Counted from the stretch's first letter, positions 25,647-34,760 are shown. The stretch: DNA of 64,000 nt from Pseudomonas fluorescens (GCF_902497745.1 NZ_CABVHJ010000010.1:135004-199003), one strand, 5' to 3'. Numbers and translations are program-made. Notes: generated by a model from the letters alone, not told the origin.

Positions 25647-27086
25647 ATGACCAATCTCTTGCTCTACCAACGTATTGCTCAGCAACTGGCCGAAGACATC
25701 CGCCGTGGTGTCTATCAACCGGGGGAGCGCGTGCCTTCGGTACGCAAGATGAGTTCGCAGCTCAATGTCAGCCATGCGACGGTGTTGCAGGCGTACGCCA
25801 ATCTCGAAGATCAGGGCTTGATTCGGGCGCGCCCGCAGTCCGGTTATTACGTGCACCAGACCCCCGCGCTGACTGCGCCGACGCCGGATATTGCCCGGGT
25901 CGAGCGTCCTGGTCTGGTCACGCGCAGCAGCATCATTCAACAGGTTCTGGTCGAATCGCGCCGCGAAGGCGTGTTCCCGCTTGGTGCCGCCGTGCCGAGT
26001 GTCGATTACTTGCCGGTGCGCGCACTGCATCAGCAACTGGCCAAGGTCACCCGTTTCCATAGCCCGCGAGCCTTCAGCTACATGTTCAGCCCGGGTTTTG
26101 AACCGTTGCGCCGGCAAGTGGCAATCCGTATGCGCGATGCCGGTGTGGTGGTCGATCCGTCGGAAGTGGTGATCACCCACGGTTGCGTCGATGCCCTGCA
26201 GATGTCGTTGCGTGTGCTGACCCGCCCGGGCGATCTGATCGCCGCTGAGTCGCCGACGTATTACGGCCTGCTGCAACTGGCCGATCTTCTCGGCTTGAAG
26301 GTCATCGAAATCCCTAGTGATCCCGCCACCGGCATGAGCCTCGAAGCCCTGCAACTGGCGGCCAACCAATGGTCTATCAAAGCGCTGGTGCTGACCACGC
26401 GCCTGAGCAATCCGCTGGGCGGTACCATGCCCGAAGAGCGGCAGAAGCAGTTGCTGCGTCTTGCCTCGGATTTCGATATCCAGATCGTCGAAGACGATAT
26501 CTATGGCGAACTGATGTTCGAGCAAGGCAAAACCAAAGCGCTCAAGGCCTATGACCGACTGGATCGGGTGATCTACTGCTCGAGCTTCTCTAAAACCTTG
26601 TCCCCCGGCGTACGCATCGGCTGGATGATTGCGGGCAAGTATCAGCAGGAAATCCAGCGCTTGCAGACCTTCAGCACCCATTCGGCGTGCAGCGTGACGC
26701 AGATGGCGATTGCCGCTTATCTGGAAAACGGCGGTTATGACCGGCATTTACGGTACATCCGCCAGGAATACCGGAAAAACCTCAGCGCCTTCCAGTTGGC
26801 GGTGCAGCAGTACTTCCCCGAAGGCACGCAAATGACCCGGCCCACGGGCGGTTTCATCCTTTGGGTGAGTCTGCCGGGCAGGGTCAATACACAAGAATTG
26901 CATGTGCGTGCGTTGCAGCAGGGCATCAGCATTGCCCCGGGGCTGATCTTCAGCAATACCGAGCAGTTCAACCACTGTATCCGCCTGAACTGCGGGATTC
27001 CGTGGAACCGTGAGGCGGAGCGGGCGTTGATGACGCTGGGTCTGTTGGCGACTCAACTGTGTCAGGAAACGGCTGGCGGATTCTGA
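25647..27086 (+). CDS. MocR-type regulator (GntR plus aminotransferase domain)
   Basis: A 479-residue chimeric regulator. Residues 1-75 form a GntR winged helix (V-S-H-A-T-V-L-Q-A-Y-A-N-L-E). Residues 100-470 form a fold-type I aminotransferase domain, with the PLP lysine at Lys316 in S-S-F-S-K-T-L-S-P-G. Such proteins sense PLP with an amino compound and control nearby genes. No divergent metabolic gene is present, so it may act on itself or at a distance. The tandem repeat upstream is its likely operator. Confidence 0.9.
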   Translation: MTNLLLYQRIAQQLAEDIRRGVYQPGERVPSVRKMSSQLNVSHATVLQAYANLEDQGLIRARPQSGYYVHQTPALTAPTPDIARVERPGLVTRSSIIQQVLVESRREGVFPLGAAVPSVDYLPVRALHQQLAKVTRFHSPRAFSYMFSPGFEPLRRQVAIRMRDAGVVVDPSEVVITHGCVDALQMSLRVLTRPGDLIAAESPTYYGLLQLADLLGLKVIEIPSDPATGMSLEALQLAANQWSIKALVLTTRLSNPLGGTMPEERQKQLLRLASDFDIQIVEDDIYGELMFEQGKTKALKAYDRLDRVIYCSSFSKTLSPGVRIGWMIAGKYQQEIQRLQTFSTHSACSVTQMAIAAYLENGGYDRHLRYIRQEYRKNLSAFQLAVQQYFPEGTQMTRPTGGFILWVSLPGRVNTQELHVRALQQGISIAPGLIFSNTEQFNHCIRLNCGIPWNREAERALMTLGLLATQLCQETAGGF

Positions 27087-27164
27087 ACGGGCGGCGGGTG
27101 ATGCTTGTCTTGTGGCGTCCAACAAGCGAGCATATGGCCCTCTGCCGTTAGTGTCGTTGGGTCC

Positions 27165-27635
27165 ATGAAAGCGATTGCTCCTGCTGCTTGGGTTTTGCTG
27201 GGTTTGCTGATGATCGGTCAGGCGCCTGGCGTTGTGGCCGCTGCGGTTCAGGAAAAACCGGCTGCGACGAGCCCCGCGAAAAAAAATCCGCCCGCGCAGA
27301 AGACCGCTACGGCGAAGAAAACCCAGCAAAAAGTCATCAAGAAGCGCAAGCCGGTCGCCTCGAAATCAAAACCCGCCAGTGAAGTGGTAAAAACCAGGTT
27401 ACCGTCGGCCAGACTCGATTTGAGCCTGCCCAAGGACATGGTCGAGGAACTGAAGCCCAAGGGCACGGTTGAATTGCCCAAGCGCGAGCCGATCCTGCCG
27501 CAGATGTTTGGCGAGAAAAACAACGGAGTCCAGCTCAATGGCCGCTTGCTCAGCAACGAAATGCAGTTGCAACTGCGCAACGAAGAGCGCCGGGAAGTCG
27601 AAGGCGCGGCGCTGGATTTCGAATTCAAACAGTAA
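27165..27635 (+). CDS. Exported Lys/Ala/Pro-rich conserved hypothetical protein
   Basis: A 156-residue protein with an N-terminal signal segment (W-V-L-L-G-L-L-M-I-G-Q-A-P-G-V-V-A-A-A). A basic low-complexity region follows (repeats of K-K, P-A, T-A), then a more ordered C-terminal half with L-P-K-R-E-P-I-L-P-Q-M-F. No domain recognised. Expected in the periplasm, where the basic linker could contact nucleic acid or cell wall. The ribosome site is weak, and the ATG at 27165 is chosen because it starts directly before the signal segment. Confidence 0.65.
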   Translation: MKAIAPAAWVLLGLLMIGQAPGVVAAAVQEKPAATSPAKKNPPAQKTATAKKTQQKVIKKRKPVASKSKPASEVVKTRLPSARLDLSLPKDMVEELKPKGTVELPKREPILPQMFGEKNNGVQLNGRLLSNEMQLQLRNEERREVEGAALDFEFKQ

Positions 27636-27801
27636 AACCAACCCATCTGTGACCCGCAGACCAGACGCTTTGTCGCAGACTGGTCAGTCACATTGAGTTA
27701 TCGCTAAAAACCCCGGTTCCGGCAATTTGAAACAGCCGTTTTAGCGGTTACTCTGTTCCGCGTCCCTTTTACACATCGCCCGTCGCGAGGAATTGTTCGT
27801 C

Positions 27802-28056
27802 ATGAAATGCCGTGAAGGCTGTGGCGCTTGCTGCATTGCCCCTTCCATCAGTTCGCCGATTCCCGGCATGCCTGATGGCAAACCTGCCGGCGAACGTTGC
27901 GTGCAGCTTTCGGTCGAAAACCTGTGCAGCATTTTCGGCCGCCCGGAGCGCCCGGCAGTCTGTTCCGGCTTCTCTGCCGATATCGAAGTCTGCGGCAGCA
28001 GCTCGGAAGAAGCGATCAGGCTGATCGGCTGGTGGGAGCAAATGACCGCGGCGTGA
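27802..28056 (+). CDS. YkgJ-family cysteine-cluster protein
   Basis: An 84-residue protein of the YkgJ/CxxCxxCC zinc or iron-chelating type. The N-terminal C-R-E-G-C-G-A-C-C cluster is followed by a later L-C-S-I-F-G-R-P-E-R-P-A-V-C-S-G-F motif, matching the family core. It is shorter than many members. AGGA lies upstream of ATG 27802. The biochemical role of the family is unknown; metal binding is expected from the cysteines. Confidence 0.85.
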   Translation: MKCREGCGACCIAPSISSPIPGMPDGKPAGERCVQLSVENLCSIFGRPERPAVCSGFSADIEVCGSSSEEAIRLIGWWEQMTAA

Positions 28057-28097
28057 TGTGTCAAACGAACGGAACTTCAACAATAAGGAATAAGACT

Positions 28098-28703
28098 ATG
28101 GGTTCGCTGCATCGTATCGCTGTGTTGTGTGGTTTGACCGCTGTGCTGGCCACGTCCGTCGCTCAGGCTGAAGACTGGAAAGTCGCCAAGAACGAGGACG
28201 GCATCAAGGTTTCCCTCAGTGAAGTGCCGGGTTCGGACTACAAGTCTTACCAAGGCGTTGCGCTGATGAAAACCACCGTCGCCAAACTGCGCGCACTTCA
28301 GGAAGACGTCGCTGGTGCCTGCGCCTGGATTCACGAGTGCAAGACCCAGAAACTGCTCAAGCACGAGGGCGACAAGAGCTGGACCTATAGCCAGTTCAAT
28401 ACGCCCTGGCCGGTAACTCCGCGTGACTCGGTGATTGAAGTCACCACCGTCGAAGGCGCCGACGGCAGCCTGACCCGCAACCTCAAAGGTCTGCCGACCT
28501 ACGTTCCTGAAGAAAAAGGCTTTGTCCGCGTGCAGCAGGTCAAAGGCTTCTGGAAGTTCGTACCGAAGGGCGACCAGGTTGAAGTGACCTATCAAGTGCA
28601 CACCGAGCCAGGCGGCAGCGTGCCGGCGATGGTTGCCAACAAGTTCGTCGTCGATGCGCCGTTCAACACCTTGAAAGCTCTGAAAGAACGCGCCGAGAAG
28701 TAA
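28098..28703 (+). CDS. START-domain exported lipid-binding-type protein
   Basis: A 201-residue protein with a Sec signal peptide ending near V-A-Q-A-E. The mature part matches the bacterial START/SRPBCC lipid-transfer fold (G-I-K-V-S-L-S-E-V-P-G-S, F-N-T-P-W-P-V-T-P-R-D, K-G-F-W-K-F-V-P). It probably binds a hydrophobic ligand in the periplasm. AAGGA precedes the ATG, and a strong terminator follows. Ligand unknown. Confidence 0.83.
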   Translation: MGSLHRIAVLCGLTAVLATSVAQAEDWKVAKNEDGIKVSLSEVPGSDYKSYQGVALMKTTVAKLRALQEDVAGACAWIHECKTQKLLKHEGDKSWTYSQFNTPWPVTPRDSVIEVTTVEGADGSLTRNLKGLPTYVPEEKGFVRVQQVKGFWKFVPKGDQVEVTYQVHTEPGGSVPAMVANKFVVDAPFNTLKALKERAEK

Positions 28704-28718
28704 TCGGCCCGCGTTCAG

Positions 28719-28752
28719 CAAAACGCCCCGAACAAGTCGGGGCGTTTTGTTT
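28719..28752 (+). terminator. Intrinsic terminator
   Basis: AAAACGCCCCGA-ACAAG-TCGGGGCGTTTTGTTTT, about 16 bp after the START-domain gene. Confidence 0.92.
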
Positions 28753-29003
28753 TGTATCTATATTGTGTTTCCAGATATGCGTTGCACGAAATTTTCACAA
28801 AGTGTTCCTGACAATTCGCCCGCGCTGTTTGCCCTCTGCCTTAAATGAAAGTGTCTGGCGGCGGGGCAGTAATCAATGGCAATGGTGCGGGTGATCGTGC
28901 AACATTTGCGCACCGCGCAAGCCCCGGGGTCTGGAATGACCAATAGAGGGCATGGCGCCGCTGTATTTTTGCAACTTCAACTTCCAATGGGTCCTAAAAC
29001 GAC

Positions 29004-31097
29004 ATGGCAAACCCGGACGCCCTGAATCAGCAGCGATCTTCTGCTCGCCTGCTGCAACCGACCGTCAAATCGCATCTGGCCTACACGCTGCTGTGTGCAC
29101 TGGTCATGATGGTGATGTTTTCCGTGCTGCGCCTCGCGCTGCTGGTCTACAACCGCGAGATGATCCTCGACACTCCGGCTTCGACCTTCCTCGAAGCCTT
29201 CGCCAATGGCCTGCGTTTCGACCTGCGCCTGGTGGTTTACCTGTGCATTCCGCTGGTGCTGGCACTGTTCAGTGCCCGCGCCATGGCCGCACGCGGTTTC
29301 TTCCGTCTGTGGCTGACCATCGCTTCGAGCATCGCGCTGTTCCTCGGCCTGATGGAGATGGACTTCTACCGCGAGTTCCACCAGCGCCTCAACGGTCTGG
29401 TGTTTCAGTACGTGAAGGAAGACCCGAAAACCGTGATGAGCATGCTCTGGTACGGTTTTCCGGTGGTGCGTTACCTGCTGGCGTGGGTCATCGGCACTGT
29501 CATTCTGACCCTCGCGTTCAAAGGTGCCGATCGTGCCACGCGTCCGCGCGGGCCTTTCAGCGGCGGTAGCGTCAGCAGCCGTCAGGTCGCGCCGTGGTAC
29601 ACCCGGCTGGCGGTGTTCGTGGTCTGCCTGCTGATCTGCGTGGTTGCCGCTCGTGGCACCCTGCGTCAGGGCCCGCCAATGCGTTGGGGTGACGTGTACA
29701 CCACCGATTCCAACTTCGCCAACCAGCTCGGCCTCAACGCCACGCTGTCGCTGATCGAGGCCGCCAAGTCGCGCATGGGCGAGGATCGCGACAACATCTG
29801 GAAAGCCACGTTGCCGCAAGAGCAGGCGCAGAAAGTCGTGCGCGACATGCTGCTGATGCCAGACGACAAACTGGTCGATGCCGATATTGCCGCTGTACGC
29901 CGTGATTACACGCCGCCGGCCGACAAGACCCTGCCGATCAAGAACGTTGTGGTGATCCTGATGGAAAGCATGGCCGGTCACTCGGTCGGTGCATTGGGCG
30001 CGCCAGGCAACATCACGCCATACCTGGACAAACTGTCCAAGGAAGGCCTGCTGTTCGACCGCTTCTTCTCCAACGGTACGCACACCCACCAGGGCATGTT
30101 CGCGACCATGGCCTGCTTCCCCAACCTGCCAGGTTTCGAATACCTGATGCAGACCCCGGAAGGCAGCCACAAGCTGTCCGGCCTGCCGCAGGTGCTCAGC
30201 GCCCGTGACTACGACGACGTGTACGTCTACAACGGTGACTTCGCCTGGGACAACCAGTCGGGCTTCTTCAGCAACCAGGGCATGACCAACTTCGTTGGCC
30301 GTAACGACTTCGTCAACCCGGTGTTCTCCGATCCGACCTGGGGCGTGTCCGACCAAGACATGTTCGACCGTGGCCTGCAGGAGCTGAAAGCGCGCGAAAA
30401 CGGCAAGCCGTTCTATGCGCTGCTGCAAACCCTGTCCAACCACACGCCATACGCCTTGCCGACGCCATTGCCGGTCGAGCGCGTGACCGATCGTGGCAGC
30501 CTCAACGAACACTTGACCGCCATGCGCTACTCCGACTGGGCGCTGGGTCAGTTCTTCGAGAAGGCGCGCAAAGAGCCGTACTTCAAGGAAACCCTGTTCG
30601 TCATCGTCGGCGACCACGGCTTCGGCAACGAGCGCCAGATCACCGAAATGGACCTGGGTCGCTTCAACGTGCCGATGCTGATGATCGCACCGGGCATTCA
30701 GGAGAAGTTCGGTAGCCGTGACCACACCGTGGGCACGCAGATCGACATCGTGCCGACCATCATGGGCCGTCTGGGCGGCGAAGTGCGCCATCAGTGCTGG
30801 GGCCGCGACTTGCTCAACCTGCCGGAAGGCGACACCGGTTTCGGTGTGATCAAGCCATCGGGCAGTGAGCAGACCACCGCTATTGTCACGGCCGACCAGA
30901 TTCTGGTGTTGCCGAGAGACAAGGACATGGGTCCGAAAATGTGGCAGTACCAGCTGGGTGCCAACCCGCATGCCGAAGTCGTTCCGAATGCACCGCGCAC
31001 TGCCGAGTTGAGGCTCAAACTCGAAGCGTTCCTGCAAACGGCAACCAAGAGCCTGATGGACAACACCGCCGGTGTCATCCACGGCAAGCCGGATTGA
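29004..31097 (+). CDS. LtaS-like membrane sulfatase-fold enzyme
   Basis: A 697-residue inner-membrane protein. Five transmembrane segments occupy roughly residues 1-220. A large periplasmic alkaline-phosphatase/sulfatase domain spans about 310-620. Active-site features include V-I-L-M-E-S-M-A-G-H, F-S-N-G-T-H-T-H-Q-G with the candidate nucleophile Thr, and V-G-D-H-G-F-G-N. This is the lipoteichoic-acid synthase / phosphoglycerol transferase family. In a Gram-negative it probably moves phosphoglycerol or a similar group onto glucans or lipids. A terminator follows. A long antisense open frame is a GC shadow. Confidence 0.87.
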   Translation: MANPDALNQQRSSARLLQPTVKSHLAYTLLCALVMMVMFSVLRLALLVYNREMILDTPASTFLEAFANGLRFDLRLVVYLCIPLVLALFSARAMAARGFFRLWLTIASSIALFLGLMEMDFYREFHQRLNGLVFQYVKEDPKTVMSMLWYGFPVVRYLLAWVIGTVILTLAFKGADRATRPRGPFSGGSVSSRQVAPWYTRLAVFVVCLLICVVAARGTLRQGPPMRWGDVYTTDSNFANQLGLNATLSLIEAAKSRMGEDRDNIWKATLPQEQAQKVVRDMLLMPDDKLVDADIAAVRRDYTPPADKTLPIKNVVVILMESMAGHSVGALGAPGNITPYLDKLSKEGLLFDRFFSNGTHTHQGMFATMACFPNLPGFEYLMQTPEGSHKLSGLPQVLSARDYDDVYVYNGDFAWDNQSGFFSNQGMTNFVGRNDFVNPVFSDPTWGVSDQDMFDRGLQELKARENGKPFYALLQTLSNHTPYALPTPLPVERVTDRGSLNEHLTAMRYSDWALGQFFEKARKEPYFKETLFVIVGDHGFGNERQITEMDLGRFNVPMLMIAPGIQEKFGSRDHTVGTQIDIVPTIMGRLGGEVRHQCWGRDLLNLPEGDTGFGVIKPSGSEQTTAIVTADQILVLPRDKDMGPKMWQYQLGANPHAEVVPNAPRTAELRLKLEAFLQTATKSLMDNTAGVIHGKPD

Positions 31098-31128
31098 TCG
31101 CTTGCCGACAGTAAAATCCGCGCAATAA

Positions 31129-31160
31129 AAAAGAGGCCCTGAACAGGGCCTCTTTTTTTG
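31129..31160. terminator. Bidirectional-type terminator
   Basis: AAAAGAGGCCCT-GAAC-AGGGCCTCTTTTTTT. A-rich and T-rich flanks let it act for both the LtaS-like gene and the convergent DUF3309 gene. Confidence 0.92.
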
Positions 31161-31171
31161 CGCTTGAAGCG

Positions 31172-31324
31172 TTATATCCGACCGAGTAACAGCAGGACCA
31201 ACAGCACCACCAACACCACGCCGATAATGCCTGAAGGACCATAACCCCAACTTCTGGAGTGCGGGAAGACCGGCAGACCACCGATCAGCAACAGGATCAG
31301 GATAATGATTAGAATTGTGCCCAT
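31172..31324 (-). CDS. DUF3309 small membrane protein
   Basis: A 50-residue peptide, M-G-T-I-L-I-I-I-L-I-L-L-L-I, then G-G-L-P-V-F-P-H-S-R-S-W-G-Y-G-P-S-G, then a second hydrophobic segment ending in L-L-L-L-G-R-I. The two transmembrane helices around a G-Y-G-P-S-G turn match the DUF3309 family. AAGGAA lies upstream of the ATG. It faces the LtaS-like gene across a shared terminator. Function unknown, often linked with envelope or stress genes. Confidence 0.85.
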   Translation of the reverse strand: MGTILIIILILLLIGGLPVFPHSRSWGYGPSGIIGVVLVVLLVLLLLGRI

Positions 31325-31630
31325 GTCGATTTCCTTGTTGATAGCGTGCGAGAAGTCTTGTGTTCAGGGGGCGACTGGAGACTAAGTAATTCCAGCCGGC
31401 TTACAAGTTCCGACTGGCGCGCATGAAAGAAAATTCAATGTTTTTTTAATGTATTTGGATTGCTCGTTTATTTCCTTTTTCCGCTCGGCTAGTTGAGAAC
31501 TCACGCCGTTTGATGAAATCCAGCCCGCCACGGTTTGCCCTCACCATTCAGCAATCTGATGGAGCGTGGGCGCGCGCCGATCCTTCGCTACACTCCGCGC
31601 ATCTTCCCCGGAACAACAAGGCTGTCTGCT

Positions 31631-32446
31631 ATGCAAAATCGCATGATGATCACTGGTGCGGGCTCGGGCCTGGGTCGCGAAATCGCGCTGCGCTGGGCGC
31701 GTGAAGGCTGGCAACTGGCCTTGTCCGACGTCAGCGAACCCGGCCTGCAAGAAACCCTGAAAATGGTCCGCGAGGCGGGCGGTGACGGTTTCACTCAGCG
31801 CTGCGATGTGCGTGATTACAGCCAGCTCACCGCATTCGCTCAGGCCTGCGAAGAGAAGCTCGGTGGCATCGATATCATCGTCAACAACGCCGGTGTCGCC
31901 TCGGGCGGGTTCTTCAGCGAACTGTCGCTGGAAGACTGGGACTGGCAGATCGCGATCAACCTGATGGGCGTGGTCAAGGGCTGCAAGGCGTTCCTGCCGC
32001 TGCTCGAACAAAGCAAAGGCAAGATCATCAACATCGCCTCCATGGCCGCACTGATGCAGGGGCCGGCGATGAGCAACTACAACGTGGCCAAGGCCGGCGT
32101 GGTTGCACTCTCGGAAAGCCTGCTGATCGAACTGGCGCAGCAGGAAGTCGGCGTGCATGTGGTGTGCCCGTCGTTCTTCCAGACCAACTTGCTCGACTCG
32201 TTCCGTGGCCCGACCCCGGCGATGAAAGCGCAGGTCGGCAAGTTGCTGGAAAGTTCGCCGATTACGGCGGCGGACATCGCCGACTACATCTATCAGCAAG
32301 TGGCGGCTGGCGAATTCATGATTCTGCCCCACGAGCAGGGCCGGATGGCCTGGGCGATCAAGCAGAAGAACCCGCAACTGCTCTATAACGAAATGACCTC
32401 CATGGCGGAAAAAATGCGCGCTAAGGCCAAGCAGAACAACGGCTGA
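31631..32446 (+). CDS. Short-chain dehydrogenase/reductase
   Basis: A 271-residue classical SDR. The cofactor loop is T-G-A-G-S-G-L-G, then N-N-A-G-V-A-S. The catalytic S-x12-Y-N-V-A-K pair sits near residues 140-160. The long C-terminus (M-A-W-A-I-K-Q-K-N-P-Q-L-L) is like bacterial SDRs that resemble YbbO/YqjQ. ATG 31631 is preferred to upstream open codons because it starts exactly before the Rossmann strand. Substrate unknown. The 306-bp gap before it contains no gene I can support. Confidence 0.85.
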   Translation: MQNRMMITGAGSGLGREIALRWAREGWQLALSDVSEPGLQETLKMVREAGGDGFTQRCDVRDYSQLTAFAQACEEKLGGIDIIVNNAGVASGGFFSELSLEDWDWQIAINLMGVVKGCKAFLPLLEQSKGKIINIASMAALMQGPAMSNYNVAKAGVVALSESLLIELAQQEVGVHVVCPSFFQTNLLDSFRGPTPAMKAQVGKLLESSPITAADIADYIYQQVAAGEFMILPHEQGRMAWAIKQKNPQLLYNEMTSMAEKMRAKAKQNNG

Positions 32447-32472
32447 CCTTGCCCGTTGCAGGCGGCGTCGTT

Positions 32473-32495
32473 AGGGTGACCGCAATGGTCACCCT
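32473..32495 (+). terminator. Short hairpin between SDR and ynfA
   Basis: AGGGTGACC-GCAAT-GGTCACCCT, a perfect 9-bp stem without a T run, 14 bp before ynfA. Probably only a partial terminator. Confidence 0.5.
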
Positions 32496-32509
32496 GTCGA
32501 GACGCGTCA

Positions 32510-32842
32510 ATGCTCAATTACTTGTGGTTCTTTCTCGCGGCGCTGTTTGAAATCGCCGGTTGTTTCGCATTCTTCATGTGGCTGCGTCAGGGCAAAAGTG
32601 CCTTGTGGGTAATTCCTGCGCTGCTCAGTCTGACCTTGTTCGCGCTGTTGCTGACCCGTGTCGAAGCCAACTACGCCGGTCGTGCCTATGCCGCTTACGG
32701 CGGGATTTACATCGTCGCGTCGATAGGCTGGCTGATGGTGGTCGAGCGCGTTCGTCCATTGGGTTCGGACTGGATCGGCGTGGCGTTGTGCGTAATCGGC
32801 GCCAGCGTGATTCTGTTCGGGCCACGGTTTTCCGCTGCCTGA
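32510..32842 (+). CDS. ynfA: YnfA-family small membrane protein
   Basis: A 110-residue inner-membrane protein of the UPF0060/YnfA family, related to small multidrug resistance carriers. It has four hydrophobic helices and the family motifs A-A-L-F-E-I-A-G-C-F-A-F and R-A-Y-A-A-Y-G-G-I-Y-I. AlphaFold-like details cannot be checked here, but length and motifs are exact. Transport of small cations or drugs is suggested by relatives. Confidence 0.92.
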   Translation: MLNYLWFFLAALFEIAGCFAFFMWLRQGKSALWVIPALLSLTLFALLLTRVEANYAGRAYAAYGGIYIVASIGWLMVVERVRPLGSDWIGVALCVIGASVILFGPRFSAA

Positions 32843-32945
32843 ATGGGTCATTTGTGGGAAACGTCTTACGTCTCGGTGTTAGTGGGTCTGTAAGGCAAAA
32901 CTGATTTGCCTGCCGCGCATTGTAGAGCTGCCTCAAGCCGCGCAT

Positions 32946-32971
32946 CTTCAGGGTTCGCTAACCCTGAAGGA
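32946..32971 (+). promoter_or_regulatory. Hairpin overlapping the csrA ribosome binding site
   Basis: CTTCAGGGTT-CGCT-AACCCTGAAG is a perfect 10-bp stem. The Shine-Dalgarno AAGGA (32967-32971) begins inside its 3' arm, 8 bases before the ATG. Folding would hide the ribosome site, so translation is probably conditional. Confidence 0.6.
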
Positions 32972-32979
32972 CGAATCTC

Positions 32980-33165
32980 ATGCTTGTACTCAGCCGTGTC
33001 GTTGGTGAGTTGATTTCAATCGGTGACGACATTTCCCTGCGCGTGCTGTCGGTGAACGGTTCCAGCGTGCGCTTCGGCGTCGAAGCGCCACAAAAGGTCA
33101 ATGTGCATCGCGCAGAGGTCTATGACCGGATCAAGCGCAAGCAGGCCACCGAAAAGCTCCGCTGA
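32980..33165 (+). CDS. csrA: CsrA/Rsm-family RNA-binding regulator
   Basis: A 61-residue CsrA homologue. The key RNA-binding residues L4 and R44 (in V-H-R) and the G-I/V-x-A-P strand are conserved. It differs a lot from RsmA and RsmE as I know them (it starts M-L-V-L-S-R-V-V-G-E-L-I-S-I-G-D-D), so it is a third paralogue, perhaps RsmI-like. It would bind GGA-containing hairpins near ribosome sites. A stem-loop sits on its own ribosome site. Stand-alone gene, with YheU convergent 6 bp away. Confidence 0.9.
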   Translation: MLVLSRVVGELISIGDDISLRVLSVNGSSVRFGVEAPQKVNVHRAEVYDRIKRKQATEKLR

Positions 33166-33171
33166 GAAATT

Positions 33172-33399
33172 TCAGTCGAACAGATGCTTGGGCACATCGT
33201 GCTTGAGCATCAACTGGCACTGCTCGCTTTCCGGGTCGAAGACGATCAGTGCCTGGCCTTTGGTCAGTGCTTGACGTACGCGCAGCACACGGGTTTCCAG
33301 CGGCGTGTCATCGCCATTGTCGGTGCCGTCGCGGGTGACGAAATCCTCGATGAGGCGGGTGAGGGTGTCGACTTCAAGTTGGTCGTGGGGAATGAGCAT
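33172..33399 (-). CDS. yheU: YheU-family (UPF0270) protein
   Basis: A 75-residue protein matching UPF0270: start M-L-I-P-H-D-Q-L, then D-T-L-T-R-L-I-E-D-F-V-T-R-D-G-T-D, then V-R-Q-A-L-T-K-G-Q-A-L-I-V-F. GAGG lies 5 bases before ATG 33399; a start five codons earlier is less likely. Function unknown. Convergent with the csrA paralogue. Confidence 0.88.
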   Translation of the reverse strand: MLIPHDQLEVDTLTRLIEDFVTRDGTDNGDDTPLETRVLRVRQALTKGQALIVFDPESEQCQLMLKHDVPKHLFD

Positions 33400-33479
33400 G
33401 GGCACCTCGGTCAAATCAATGTCGGGATGCTACGGCGATTGCTGGTTGCCTGCCAGTTTTGTGTTGCCTGGGCCGGCCC

Positions 33480-33547
33480 TTTCGCGAGCAGGCTCGCTCC
33501 CACATTTGGAATGCGTCCCCATGTGGGAGCGAGCTTGCTCGCGAAGG
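33480..33547. repeat. REP pair (inverted)
   Basis: Inverted REP cores with a short spacer between yheU and the M42 peptidase gene. Confidence 0.9.
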
Positions 33548-33569
33548 CGATGGTTCTGCCAACAAAGAG

Positions 33570-34760
33570 TTAACTGTCGGAGCGCTGCCCCACCAGGCTG
33601 TCCACCGACGGTACCCGCGTATCGCTCTCCATCTGCGTGTCATGTTCAATCTGATGACTGAAGCGATCCAGCGAAGCATTCGCTGGCGCCGCATCGCTGG
33701 CAAACACCGGCGGGCTCAGAATATAAGCGCCGAGCAAGCGACTGAGCGCCGCCAGACTGTCGATGTGCGTGCGCTCATAACCATGGGTCGCATCACAACC
33801 AAAAGCGAGCAGGGCAGTGCGGATATCGTGGCCCGCCGTCACTGCCGAATGCGCATCGCTGAAGTAATAGCGGAACAGGTCGCGGCGCACCGGCAATTCG
33901 TTCTCGCTGGCCAGTTTCAGCAGGTGCCGCGACAGATGATAGTCATAAGGCCCGCCGGAATCCTGCATCGCCACACTCACCGCGTGTTCGCTGGAATGCT
34001 GGCCCGGCGCGACTGGTGCGATGTCGATGCCGACAAATTCACTGACGTCCCAAGGCAACGCCGCCGCCGCACCGCTACCGGTTTCCTCGGTGATGGTGAA
34101 CAGCGGATGGCAGTCGATCATCAGTTCCTGACCGCTGTCGACAATGGCTTTGAGTGATGCCAGCAGCGCCGCAACGCCGGCCTTGTCATCCAGGTGACGA
34201 GCGCTGATGTGGCCGCTTTCGGTGAATTCCGGCAGCGGGTCGAATGCCACCACGTCACCGACGCTGATGCCCAGCGAATCGCAGTCTGCTTTGGTCGCAC
34301 AGTAGGCGTCCAGACGCAGCTCAACGTGATCCCAACTGATCGGCATCTCATCCACGGCGGTATTGAATGCATGCCCGGAGGCCATCAGTGGCAGGACACT
34401 GCCGCGAATCACACCATTGTCGGTAAACAGGCTGACGCGGCTGCCCTCGGCAAAACGGCTCGACCAGCAGCCGACCGGGGCGAGGGTCAGGCGACCGTTG
34501 TCTTTGATCGCACGGACGGCCGCGCCGATGGTATCGAGGTGGGCGGAAACGGCACGGTCGGGGCTGTTTTTCTTGCCCTTGAGCGTGGCGCGGATGGTAC
34601 CGCGCCGGGTCATTTCGAACGGGATGCCGAGCTCCTCCAGACGCTCGGCGACGTAGCGCACGATGGTGTCGGTGAATCCGGTAGGGCTGGGAATGGCGAG
34701 CATTTCCAGGAGGACTTTTTGCAGGTAGTTGAGATCCGGTTCGGGGATTTGCGTGGTCAT
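33570..34760 (-). CDS. M42-type peptidase of the NAGGN locus
   Basis: A 396-residue metallopeptidase of the M42/osmoprotectant NAGGN group. Metal-site motifs include S-A-H-L-D-T, R-H-L-D-D-K-A-G and I-T-E-E-T-G-S-G. It lies downstream of the NAGGN synthetase and amidotransferase genes on the same strand. It probably cleaves or recycles the N-acetylglutaminylglutamine dipeptide amide. ATG 34760 follows a GGAG. A repeat element separates it from the synthetase gene, so it may have its own promoter. Confidence 0.87.
   Translation of the reverse strand: MTTQIPEPDLNYLQKVLLEMLAIPSPTGFTDTIVRYVAERLEELGIPFEMTRRGTIRATLKGKKNSPDRAVSAHLDTIGAAVRAIKDNGRLTLAPVGCWSSRFAEGSRVSLFTDNGVIRGSVLPLMASGHAFNTAVDEMPISWDHVELRLDAYCATKADCDSLGISVGDVVAFDPLPEFTESGHISARHLDDKAGVAALLASLKAIVDSGQELMIDCHPLFTITEETGSGAAAALPWDVSEFVGIDIAPVAPGQHSSEHAVSVAMQDSGGPYDYHLSRHLLKLASENELPVRRDLFRYYFSDAHSAVTAGHDIRTALLAFGCDATHGYERTHIDSLAALSRLLGAYILSPPVFASDAAPANASLDRFSHQIEHDTQMESDTRVPSVDSLVGQRSDS

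Noticed and set aside
28977..31250. Very long minus-strand open frame (about 757 codons)
   Set aside because: It lies opposite the LtaS-like gene, has the Arg/His-rich composition typical of GC-rich antisense frames, and shows no domain or ribosome site.
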